Shown here: piece by piece, positions 49,801-57,959 of the stretch
Layout of the letters: each line of letters starts with the position of its first letter
Position numbering within the stretch: position 1 is the first letter of the stretch
DNA from: Romanomermis culicivorax
Lineage: Eukaryota; Nematoda; Enoplea; Mermithida; Mermithidae
Direction of reading: 5' to 3'
Assembly: GCA_963922205.1 (NCBI GenBank)
Contig: CAWUHX010000040.1
Location: 186,001 to 250,000, forward strand
Length of the DNA stretch: 64,000 nt
Notes under the pieces: model-generated
What the model was told of the DNA's origin: nothing
Database searches by the model: none
The model's input: only the letters and a program-made list of their open reading frames with translations
Position numbers and translations under genes: made by a program

Positions 49801-52800
49801 AATCTAATGATCTAACAGTTTTACTGATTTTTATACAAATTTTTTGCAAAAAATTAAAATAAAATTTTGTTTGCCACACAATTTTTACATATTCGGGACA
49901 TTTTTTTCGATGATACCCTATGTTTAAGCATTGTTTTCGGCACATGTCTTTCACTGTTTTGAGACATGATGTTTGCTTATTTGGGGCACATTTTTTTACA
50001 AAAGGCATATATCAAAGTCAAATTTTACCAGTTAAAGCTTTGAGGCGACTTTCTACATGCAAGTCGAAATTTACATGATAAAGCTTAAAGCGTACTTTCT
50101 ACCTCCCTGGTTTTACACCACAGGTTTAAAGAATTAAGATTATTTTGCATTATCGGCTATGCCTCATCTGAAAACATCAAATTGGCATTATGATGTTCAT
50201 TGTTGTCCATTCATTCAATTTAATCTTGAGCATATTCTAATCTGTTTTCTTTATCTTCGTCCATAATTTTTTGCACCACTTGAATTTTATAAGGGTGTGT
50301 TGAAATGAGACTTTGGTGGAAGTTGAGAAATATAATAAATGGATTGGTGTCAAAAATAGACCTAATCAGTCGCTCACTAATTCACCTAATCAGGCCGAAA
50401 CCTTAGGTAGAATAAGTTTGCAACAGTTCGGTCAGTCTCAAAATCAACAAAGATCTCCTGCTTTCGTTCCAAAGAACTGCAGAAGATTAAATAACTCTCT
50501 GAGCTCAAGTAACTTCAAAACAGGAGCAAACCTAGAAGTCAGGCCGAGAATTGAGTTGCAACTGTGGACTTGCATGCTGGGTGGCACTCCAGAAATCCAG
50601 GGTCTAACCTGGGTTCCCTCCGCTGCGAGTAATCCACTAAATGTCCGACTGGGGGACATTGTATTTTGAGCGGAAATACTCCACAAAAGTAATATAAAAT
50701 AATATTATTATATATGGCCTACTGGCCGCCGATTTTCTATATTATAAAAACAAACAAATGATCAAAGAATGACCAAAAACATAGACGACCGGCATTTTTA
50801 TGCACAGTGTCTGTGCAAATCCGCGTCGACTTGATTTGCGTCGACTTTGGCTATTTCTTAGCAACCTGGAAATAGACTATGTCCATCCCCGACAGGTGCC
50901 ATTTTGAATCCTTTAAAATCTGTCGAATGGTCGTTTGACTGATACCAAGTGAATTTGAAGTCCGCCTAGTTGAAGAATGTGGATCTTGTTCCTGCACATG
51001 ATTCGAATTTTCAGGACCATGTGACTCCCCTTCCTTTCCACATCACAAATGGATCCAGTTTCAATTAGAAGCTTGAGCCATTTACGAATGCTATTAGCTG
51101 TTGGTGAATCATTGCCAAATTCAGTTCGAAACTTTCTTTGAACCATTACAACACTTTCAGTCCATTCAAACCAAGATGCAACTTTTGCATGGTCCAAAAT
51201 TGAGTTGGCAATGAACAAAGTGATGTAATTCGGGCAATATGCAAAATCCAATCGCGAAAATTTTACAGATAAAATTACTATGGCTGCTTTAGATTTTGCG
51301 AAAATGTTGTCTCGTTTAAGCAAAAACTCTGCATTTTACAAAAAATAAAAGTTGCGCTTAGATATGTGGCTAACCCTTTACTTTCTACACCACCTGTATC
51401 ACTCCACACATTATACAAATTTTGATCATCGACTATACTTTCTACATCCCCTGCTTCGACCCACACAGTTAAGGTGGTATACTTTGATGCCTATGTTTTG
51501 TACATGGGTGTCTTTTGTGTACGGGTCTGCACAGCTGAAGTTTTACAGTAGTGCAGTCTTCAATGAATCTAGTTTTTTGTATCACCTTAACTGACATAGG
51601 GCCAATCTTCTGGTTGGTCCAACTGAATGATAGAATAATTCTATGAATACAAAGATCCGCATCTCTGAAAAATGTATGCGAATGCGGACTTTGGTTGGAC
51701 ATGGAATTCACATTTTTTGAGGCTTATTTTCATTAAAGGGTAGGTTGCAGATGATTCGATCCATTTTTTTGTCGGATTTTGGTGACTAAAAAGCAGGTTC
51801 AGGAAATCCTCAGTCTGCATCCACCTTTCAAGCACCAAAAGCACCAAAAAACTGTGGGTTTCATCAGTCCAAATGGCATCAAAATCCAGGAATTTTTCTG
51901 AAGACTAGTAGAAAGACTCCACAATTGAATTAACACGCCTAATGCCACCAAAAGTGATCAAAGCTGTGCATGACTTCATCATTTTTATAGATACTTACTT
52001 TATTTTATTCTTTTTTTACTAATATATCTGTATTTATAGATTTTATGTTTATACACGTTTATATATTTTATATTTGTATATTTCATGTTTATATATTCTA
52101 TATTTAAATATTTTATATTTATATATTTTATATTTATAGTTTTTGTATTTATATATTTTATGTTTATATATTTTATATTTATATATTTTACATTTATATA
52201 TTTTATATTTGTATATTATATATTTATATATTTTATATTTATATATTCTATATTCAGATATTTTATATTTATATATTTTATATTTATATATTTTGTATTT
52301 ATATATTTTATGTTTGTATATTCTATGTTGTATGGCAACATACAACATATCACCCATAGGATTGATGTTGTAGCCAATCCACGGGACCCAAACCCGGCCA
52401 TTATTGTTGAGCCCTGGTCGGGATGGTTACACCTACCCCGACATTGGCCAATGGTGGGACAGCTACAGCGCCACCCAGGAAGCCTCCTCCTTTTCAACAG
52501 CTGACGAGGTCGTGGGTCGATTGCCTTCGTTTTCCACCGATAAAGGTCTATGATCTGAGGAATTGTCCTCTTCAGCTGAGGTTTCAGCTGGTTAGGACAA
52601 CTAACTTTTCTGCATCACGGGACTTTTTTCCCGGTGATGTTCTGGGCAAGCCCGAACTCTTGAGGCCACCTAGGTTGTCTTTACTCATTTTAAAGCCTCC
52701 CAATTCTTTATAAAAACCGATAGGTTTTTTGACTCCTCGAGTTTGCCTCTGATTTTTGGTTACTTTGAGTGTCAGAGGCCACCACTTGTTGAAATGAGAC

Positions 52801-55260
52801 TTGGAGTTAGACTGAGAAATATAAATAAATGAATTGGTATCAAAAATAGACCTAATCAGTCACTCGCTAATTCACCTAATCAGGCCGAAGCCTTAGGTAG
52901 AATAAGTTTGCAACAGTTCGGTCAGTCTCAAAGTCAACAAAGATCACCTGCTTTTGTTCCAAAGAACTGCAGAAGATCAAATAACTCTCTGAGCTCAAGT
53001 AACTTCCGATCAGGGGAAAACCCAGAAGTCAGGCCGACAATTGAGTTGCAAATGTAGACTTGCACACTGGGTAGAACTCCACAAATCGGGGGTCTAACCT
53101 GCGTTCCCTCCGCGGAGATGTCCAATAAATGTCCAGACGAGGGACGTTGTATTTCGGGCATAAACTCCACAAAAATATAATAAAATAATATTATATAATA
53201 ATAAATTTATACATTTTATATTTATATAGTTTATTTCTACATATTTTATATTTATGTATCTTATATTTATATATTCATATTTAAATAATTTATACTTATA
53301 TATTTATATTTATAGGTTTTATTCTTATATATTTCATATTTATATATTCTATATTTAGATATTTTATATTCATATTTTTTATATTTATATATTTTATATT
53401 TATATATTTTATATCTATATATTTTATATTTATATATTTTATATTCATATATTTTACATTTGTATATTTTATATTTATATATTCTATATTTAGATATTTT
53501 ATATTTATATTTTTTATATTTATATATTTCATATTTATATAGTTTATATTTGTATATTTTATATTTATATAATCTATATTTATATATTTTATATTTATAT
53601 TTTTTATGTTTATATATTTTATATTTATATATTTTATGTTTATATATTTTATATTTATTTATGTTATTTTCATATATTTTATATTTATATATTTTATATT
53701 TATATGTTTTATATTTATATATTTTATATTTGTATATTTCATATTTATATATTTTATATTTAGATATTTTATTTTTATATATTTTATATTTACATATTTT
53801 ATATTTATATATTTTATGTTTATATATTTTATATTTATATATTTTATATTTATATATTTTATATCTATATATTTTATATTTATATATTTTATATTCATAT
53901 ATTTTACATTTGTATATTTTATATTTATATATTCTATATTTAGATATTTTATATTTATATTTTTTATATTTATATATTTCATATTTATATAGTTTATATT
54001 TGTATATTTTATATTTATATAATCTATATTTATATATTTTATATTTATATTTTTTATGTTTATATATTTTATATTTATATATTTTATGTTTATATATTTT
54101 ATATTTATGTATGTTATTTTCATATATTTTATATTTATATATTTTATATTTATATGTTTTATATTTATATATTTTATATTTGTATATTTCATATTTATAT
54201 ATTTTATATTTAGATATTTTATTTTTATATATTTTATATTTACATATTTTATATTTATATATTTTATGTTTATATATTTTATATTTATATATTTTATATT
54301 TATATATTTTATATCTATATATTTCATATTTATATATTTTATATTTATGTATTTTATATTTATATATTTTATATATATATTTTTTATATTTATATACTTT
54401 ATATTTATATATTTTATGTTTATATATTTTATATTTATATATGTCATATTTATATATTTTATATTTTATATTTATATATTTTATATTTTATATTTATATA
54501 TTTTATATTTTATATTTATATATTTTATATTTATGTATTTTATATTTATATATTTTATATTTATATATTTTATATTTGTATATTTTACATTTATATAGTT
54601 CATTTCTATATATTTTATATTTATATATTCATATTTAAATAATTTATACTTATATATTTATATTTTTAGGTTTTATACTTATACATTTTATATTTATATA
54701 TTCTATATTTAGATATTTTATATTCATATTTTTTATATCTATATATTTTATATTTATATATTTTATATTCATATATTTTATATTTGTATATTTTATATTT
54801 ATATATTCTATATTCAGATATTTTATATTTATATTTTTTATATTTATATATTTCATATTCATATAGTTTATTTCTATATATTTTATATTTATATATTCAT
54901 ATTTTAATAATTTATACTTATATATTCATATTTAAATAATTTATACTTGTATATTTATATTTATTTATAGGTTTTATACTTATATATTTTATATGTATAT
55001 ATCCCATATCTATCTTGCAATGATTCTTGTATTTTTCATGTTTTGGGGTACCTTTTTTAAAAATGCACAGCAGGAAGTTGAGCTGGTCAGGCCACCCTGT
55101 TTTTTGCATTCAAATATTTCATGCATGTCTACATCTCTTCCAACCACTATGGTATCTTACCTATTTTCAGGTGTTGAGGATAAAGCCACCGATGTGCATC
55201 CACAAGGATGACGTTGATTCAGCCATTGATGCCCTAGAAAAATCTTTCAAAAACGTTTGA
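34818..55260 (+). CDS. AGXT2: Alanine-glyoxylate aminotransferase 2, mitochondrial (12 exons, complete)
   Basis: Exons: 34818-34850, 34903-35053, 37741-37774, 37827-37950, 42992-43180, 43236-43301, 43359-43493, 46751-46916, 47068-47216, 49151-49300, 49362-49460, 55171-55260; all GT-AG, phases consistent, 461 aa. It is a class-III PLP aminotransferase: the family transfers amino groups from alanine (and methylarginines, beta-aminoisobutyrate) to glyoxylate in mitochondria. Seen residues include the SGSEA phosphate loop (121-125), D274 and Q277 in DEVQTGFGR, catalytic K304 in MAKG, and T333 in FNTFGGNP. The AGXT2-specific GPWGG and a Cys-rich insertion (exons 6-7) are present. The first 11 residues ([11 protein letters not shown]) are basic and Ser-rich, as in a mitochondrial presequence. 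ATG 34818 is the first after an in-frame stop. Six introns are 52-151 nt; five are 1.9-5.7 kb and filled with repeats. Confidence 0.93.
35165..35900 (+). repeat. R271 repeat, three tandem copies (last one shortened)
   Basis: The phrase 'taatggttct' starting each copy lies at 35179, 35451 and 35722, a period of 271-272 bp. Copies run from 'ggttctcgcacactgggtggtagcttctctaccaccgactgcacagccctgcatcacctgttgcgac' to 'ccccctgctgaggcaggcaaggggcccctggtatggt'. The array is in intron 2 of AGXT2. Related single copies lie at 23955-24505, 44760-44970 and 56390-56549. Confidence 0.75.
35901..36580. other. AT-rich intronic stretch
   Basis: Holds several 'ttttataatttcaaa' repeats at 36190-36290 and no recognised gene. 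Part of AGXT2 intron 2. Confidence 0.3.
36584..36831. mobile_element. Palindromic MITE with GTTTCATC ends (248 bp)
   Basis: GTTTCATCGAAGAGACTT at the left is inverted at the right (AAGTCTCTTTGATGAAAC, one mismatch). The interior is also palindromic around 'cagctcagctgcagctt'. CTG flanks both sides (36581-36583, 36832-36834), a possible 3-bp target duplication. It lies in AGXT2 intron 2. Confidence 0.65.
37040..38590 (-). repeat. Diverged tRNA-headed monomers flanking the 216-bp satellite
   Basis: At least five units recur, for example 'ggaccttgcagctaccatccgcaagctctaaccaactgggtg' (37150), 'gaccttgcagctacagtctctgctctctaaccaactgggcc' (37382) and 'gggaccttgtggctactgtctgcatgctctagccaactgagc' (38514). 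Read on the minus strand they have A-box (GCTCAGTTGGCTAGAGC) and B-box (AGATTCGAA) features. AGXT2 exons 3 and 4 (37741-37950) lie between units. Confidence 0.6.
38590..40553 (+). repeat. 216-bp tandem satellite, nine monomers with higher-order structure
   Basis: Monomers phased on 'ccatggaccatcaa' start at 38642, 38858, 39074, 39290, 39506, 39722, 39938, 40154 and 40370 (216 bp each, the last shortened by one base near its start). Monomers 2 and 5 match in their diagnostic bases, as do 3 and 6, and 4 and 8, indicating a roughly 648-bp superunit. The short in-frame ORF in each copy follows from the period being a multiple of three. It lies in AGXT2 intron 4. Confidence 0.9.
40554..41160. other. 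Intron 4 sequence, nothing recognised
   Basis: No repeat or exon supported. Confidence 0.25.
41161..41940 (+). repeat. SINE-T copies in AGXT2 intron 4
   Basis: A body fragment 'gttgtagtggtgtatctggctgttgatgaagcagcatg...caccaccaccactacaaccaca' occurs at 41172-41245. Degenerate heads occur near 41595 and 41825 ('gctagtgcaaatgatagtgcatctgccttctatgcagatgcagaagatcgagagttt'). Confidence 0.6.
41941..42991. other. Intron 4 sequence, nothing recognised
   Basis: No exon or repeat copy supported before the acceptor at 42991. Confidence 0.25.
43610..43830 (+). repeat. SINE-T copy with Thr-type anticodon arm, AGXT2 intron 7
   Basis: 'cttggttagcgaagttggatagggcgtctgccttgtatgcagaa' keeps the A-box and the TCTGC-CTTGTAT-GCAGA anticodon arm. 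It is preceded by the '(gg)ttgtagtggtgcatctgg...caccaccaccactacaacc' inverted repeat body and followed by 'tttttctgacctgccagcttcatggatttgggcatacgac'. Confidence 0.7.
44165..44345 (-). repeat. R214 copy, reverse orientation
   Basis: Reads as the inverse of the 45715-46105 units: 'gttgaagggcttcctgggtggtgccagagctgtcccgccactggccaatgtc' to 'ggtggaatgttgtatgttaccatac'. Confidence 0.65.
44760..44974 (+). repeat. R271-related copy (contains the empty site of the TIR element)
   Basis: 'taatggttaatgtacactggatgatagctgctccaccaccgaatgctg' to 'gaggaaaatgcacaataacaccctttgtgcagg'. The sequence CCCTTTGTGCAG at 44942-44952 corresponds to the point where the TIR element at 56550 is inserted in another copy. 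Confidence 0.55.
44975..45705 (+). repeat. 105-bp minisatellite, about seven copies
   Basis: The phrase 'ccatgtaagagttctcacacactgataactgctcgacc' recurs with starts near 45008, 45113, 45218, 45323, 45427, 45532 and 45637. Each unit ends 'gatgcaggcagggggcgccctggtatagtta'. The unit equals the first 60 bp plus the last 45 bp of the R271 repeat. It lies in AGXT2 intron 7, and opens long spurious minus-strand ORFs because 105 is a multiple of three. Confidence 0.85.
45715..46105 (+). repeat. R214 repeat, two tandem copies (214 bp apart) with hairpin junction
   Basis: 'cgtaggattgatgttgtagccaatccac' occurs at 45751 and 45965. Between copies is ATGTTGTATG-gcaa-CATACAACAT (45932-45955), a perfect 10-bp inverted repeat. 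The body is 'gaacccggccatttttgttgagccctggtcgggatggttacacctaccccgacattggcc'. Confidence 0.8.
46190..46360 (+). repeat. 'tactttctac' family fragment
   Basis: Repeated 'catactttctacactccctctattgcctc' and 'ttatactttctacattccctgtattgtctcac', as at 7740-7870 and 51360-51560. Confidence 0.45.
47400..47660. repeat. GGACTC-rich simple/tandem repeat in AGXT2 intron 9
   Basis: 'ggactcggactcgga' motifs repeat. The block 'cggacttgaaaaaatgctcggatacccgaggtctcggactcgg' recurs about 170 bp later as 'cggacttgaaaaaatgctcagatacccgaagtctcgggctcgg'. Confidence 0.6.
48380..49080 (+). repeat. R600 dispersed repeat copy 1, with a SINE-T head at its end
   Basis: Shares order and phrases with 55790-56380: 'gttagaactaatcccttgactaagcctaggtgatagtgcaacagt', 'ggggcctcac', 'gcgcctggg', then the tail with '(c)tttctttggcgctccacttctatgcaaat'. 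A tRNA-like head lacking the anticodon arm ('ttagtcagcacaattggtaatgcatggaaggtcgagggttcgagcccctcac') lies at 48979-49030. Confidence 0.6.
49640..50110. repeat. 'tactttctac' family copy in AGXT2 intron 11
   Basis: Shares 'gaaagtatgc..aagctttaacaggtaaaattcgactt' with 7640-7760 and the inverted 'tgtttaagcattgttttcggcacatg' block. Confidence 0.5.
50298..50710 (+). repeat. 412-bp direct repeat, left copy
   Basis: Begins TGTTGAAATGAGACTT and contains 'gtcgctcactaattcacctaatcaggccgaaaccttaggtagaataagtttgcaacagttcggtcagtctc'. It ends in 'ataaaataatatta'. The right copy starts at 52787, 2489 bp away, at high identity. The pair could be LTRs of a deleted element or two copies of a dispersed repeat. Confidence 0.7.
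50860..51323 (-). pseudogene. Degenerate mariner-type helix-turn-helix (DUF4817-like) fragment
   Basis: The minus-strand frame contains a tract with '[18 protein letters not shown]', '[14 protein letters not shown]' and 'DVERKG', the spacing typical of the DUF4817 HTH domain found with mariner-like transposases. After a frame change the sequence continues '[20 protein letters not shown]', matching the second half of that domain. The frame break and lack of a following DDE domain mark it as a dead relic. It is in AGXT2 intron 11, antisense to the gene. Confidence 0.65.
51350..51560 (+). repeat. 'tactttctac' family fragment
   Basis: 'cctttactttctacaccacctgtatcactccacac' to 'gtggtatactttgatgcctatgttttgtacatgg', parallel to 7750-7870. 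Confidence 0.5.
52030..52330 (+). repeat. AT-rich 15-bp minisatellite, short block
   Basis: About 20 imperfect units of TATATTTTATATTTA. It ends directly at an R214 hairpin (atgttgtatggcaacatacaacat, 52326). Confidence 0.85.
52326..52490 (+). repeat. R214 copy
   Basis: 'atgttgtatggcaacatacaacatatcacccataggattgatgttgtagccaatccac' to 'gccacccaggaagcc', truncated at its 3' end. Confidence 0.75.
52787..53198 (+). repeat. 412-bp direct repeat, right copy
   Basis: Near-identical counterpart of 50298-50710, ending in 'ataaaataatattatataata' next to the AT-rich minisatellite. Confidence 0.7.
53199..55010 (+). repeat. AT-rich 15-bp minisatellite, long block with 450-bp superunit
   Basis: Roughly 120 imperfect units of TATATTTTATATTTA. 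Variant units repeat in the same order 450 bp apart: 'tgtatattttatatttatatattctatatttagat' occurs at 53461 and 53911. This indicates duplication of 30-unit blocks. Translated ORFs of up to 392 codons (Tyr/Leu/Ile only) are artefacts. It lies in AGXT2 intron 11. Confidence 0.9.
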
Positions 55261-55307
55261 TGCAAAAGGAGAAAATTTCTCTATCAATATATGTTTGGAT
55301 GTATTCA

Positions 55308-55313
55308 ATTAAA
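55308..55313 (+). terminator. Probable polyadenylation signal of the AGXT2-like gene
   Basis: ATTAAA, a common AATAAA variant, 48 nt after the stop codon at 55260. It is the best candidate in the immediate 3' flank. Confidence 0.4.
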
Positions 55314-55789
55314 ACTTTGATATAATTTAAAAAATAATTGGTTTTTCAGACCCGATTTCTGAGAAGTTTGATCATTTATTATGTAATAAGTTAAGAATTA
55401 ATCATACCTCAAAAAAAGATAATCGTACTTCAAAAGGCACTATCAAGAATCACTATTGTTAAGGCAATGTGTGTAGTGTTGTTGCCTGAAGCAGTGGCTG
55501 GTGACCTTTAACCTTTTTAAATAAAATCTCGTGTGCGAGGTTTATTTTACTCAGTGTCTTTGTAATCATGTGAAACAAACAAATGTTCTTGGTGATGCTA
55601 GAGCAAATGAGGAGAGCCCGTGTCTTGAATATTATTTGGATCAAGTTGAAAATGGATTAGCTCAAGATAATTTTTGAATATTGAACTGGAACACTAGCTT
55701 CTGAATAGTTAAGTTTGATTAAGCTGAGTACAATAGTGCAACATACAATAGTAATGTACAGAATAGCAAAATGAATAACCGAATGCAAA
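55314..55789. other. 3' flank of AGXT2, nothing recognised
   Basis: No gene or repeat supported. Confidence 0.25.
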
Positions 55790-56380
55790 TGCAAAGTAGC
55801 ACTTGGTTTGGCCTGAACTTGTTGGAGCTATTCCTTGGCTAAGCCTCGGATATGGTACAACAGTTTGGTCCCCCAGATGTTCAACAACAACTGATAACTT
55901 ACCTTCTCTAAGGGGCCTCACAATGGCACTTTGTAGCCTCCCAGAAGAGAAACACCTCTCCTCAGCAAAGGACTTACCGGAAGGATCCCCAGAATGGTCT
56001 TTCTTATGCTTGACATCTGCAAGCATAGGCGCCTGGGACTGTTGCCCTTCGCTGTTACTGTATTTCCAATGCTAAAATATAATATTATTATAAAACAAAA
56101 AAAAAATATGAACCACTAAATGGAACATGCAAATTAAAACAATATAGGCGGTGGAAGGTTTTACTAGTGGACGCTGGCGTAAACTAACCAAAAATATTAT
56201 AAAAAACAAAAATGATTTTCATCATCACTTCCGTCTTTCTGTGGCGCTCCATTGCTATGCAGATTGCCTGCTGCACTGGTTATCCACCTTGTCGATTTGC
56301 ATGTCAACTTCCCAATCCCAACTTTGCCAGCAACAGGGGGCCCAATATGACAGCTTACGATATTCTAGAACATTGCTGAG
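55790..56380 (+). repeat. R600 dispersed repeat copy 2
   Basis: Matches 48380-48960: 'gagctattccttggctaagcctcggatatggtacaacagttt', 'aggggcctcac', 'gcgcctggga', 'ctttctgtggcgctccattgctatgcagat'. Confidence 0.6.
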
Positions 56381-56389
56381 TTAACGGTT

Positions 56390-56549
56390 GTTCTGCAGCT
56401 CAGCTTCTCCATACCACTAATTTCACAGTCCTGCATCACCTGTTGCGACTGCAGCAATGCCCATCACAAAAATTCAGGCCTGGGTTCGTGACTTGGATAT
56501 ACAACATCAAGTCAATGGCTTCAGAGGGAAATGTGCAATCGCATCCCTT
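56390..56549 (+). repeat. R271-related copy, target of the TIR element
   Basis: 'cacagtcctgcatcacctgttgcgactgcagcaatgcccatcacaaaaattcaggcctggg' to 'gaaatgtgcaatcgcatccctt'. It continues after the insertion as 'ccttgtgcag' (57444). Confidence 0.65.
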
Positions 56550-57443
56550 TGTAACGACCAGATTTTGTGAAACACTTTACTTTATCCTAAAGGACGGTCG
56601 AAACGACATACAACGGAACAGTAATGGGTAATACGGGGGGGGGGAGGGGCAATACGGATACTAATCGACAACTGCTTTGAGACGTCAACAACAATAAACG
56701 AAACAACGTAGTCTCAGCTTGCAAATAATTAACGGCCTCGGTTTAACTGCTTTTCTAAAAACGGCACTTGCAAATTACTAGACAATTGCGAACAATGAAA
56801 TTAAGAACTACGATTAATAATAAAATCATGCTTTGCTTCTCTTTTTATACGACGTTTTTGGCCACTCCCTGGGCGTCCCGGGAGGTCGTGCTTCTGTCCA
56901 TCTTCTTCGGCTAATCGTCACTTCCTGCTTTACTTTTCATGCTTATTTAGTCACGCCCTTTAATGCTTTTCTAGTACGACATGCTTTTCGTGTCTTGCTT
57001 GTTTCCTACGGTGGGCTTAGCCACACCTCTGTGCTTCTGTGCATGCTTCCTGTATCCGTTTCTCTGAACACACATGTTTTGTGGGGCCGTCACTACTGTT
57101 GCACTTGAGACTACTGTCTGGCGGGGCTTTTACTTATTTTACTGTGTGCAGGTGTTGTTTACGATTTTTACAGGGGATTACGGTAGCCATGGAATGTGTG
57201 GTTTAGAGTAGGTTCTAGGGTACCAGCTGCCGTTTGTGCAAATTAATTGGGGCATCTTAATTGGGCTACCTGGGTGTGAACGGATCAAAATAAAGTACTT
57301 CACGTAATTTTGCAGGAATGTTTGGGTGTGAATCCCAGACACCCTTGAGACGATAAAATAGGAAAATGAAATAATATTTAATAAATGTCTATCACATACA
57401 GTATGCTATATATTTACAGTACTGCATTAGCAAGTACGTTACA
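56550..57443 (+). mobile_element. Non-autonomous DNA transposon with TGTAACG ends, copy 2 (894 bp)
   Basis: Starts TGTAACGACCAG and ends ACGTTACA, flanked by CCTT on both sides (56546-56549, 57444-57447). It is homologous to 14295-15138 in the same orientation. The sequence at 44942-44952 in a related repeat shows the uninterrupted target. It contains no transposase frame. Confidence 0.82.
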
Positions 57444-57959
57444 CCTTGTGCAGTTTTAGAGGAGATTACTCTATGTGAACAGAATATTATAGAATATCCT
57501 GGAAATTTCTAGAGCTTTCCAGGAAAATGTGAAACATAAAATGTACTTGCACATCATATTATGTGAGCATACTGTAAGATATATATATCAACGCCAAAAG
57601 ATTCGATAGTTATATTGATGACATCTTTTGATTTATGCAGATATCTAGAGATTACATGCAATAAATTTTCATTTTCGTGGTTAGCTAGAGACATGACGAA
57701 CTCTTTTACTTTATCCTCATAATTGACTCCACTAAATCTTTTGTGGAATTTTGCTCAGCAAATGATAATTTGTGAAACAGTATCTGATCATAGTCTTCGA
57801 CGTTCTGTGTTTTTACTATTCAATATAACAGAAATTCAATAATCACAACGAAATTGTAATCAAAACAGTAATTACTGTATGAGAAAAATCCAAAAAATCC
57901 GACAACTTAATTGCTTCATAAAATTTAGGTCTATTGGCTTTGTGATGGCATACCAACAC
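57444..57959. other. 3' flank of paralog B, mostly unrecognised
   Basis: 'gaatattatagaatatcctggaaatttc...ctttccaggaaaatg' at 57480-57530 resembles the inverse of 44370-44470. The rest should hold the 3' UTR of the minus-strand gene ending at 57960. Confidence 0.3.

Noticed and set aside
51641-51847. Downstream part of a mariner transposase (possible DDE remnants)
   Set aside because: A TDE-like motif near 51850 is suggestive, but no catalytic triad or continuous similarity can be followed.
53460-54638. 392-codon ORF and its overlapping partners on both strands
   Set aside because: Composed only of Tyr/Leu/Ile/Phe/Asn/Lys repeats produced by translating the 15-bp AT minisatellite, whose period keeps all frames open.
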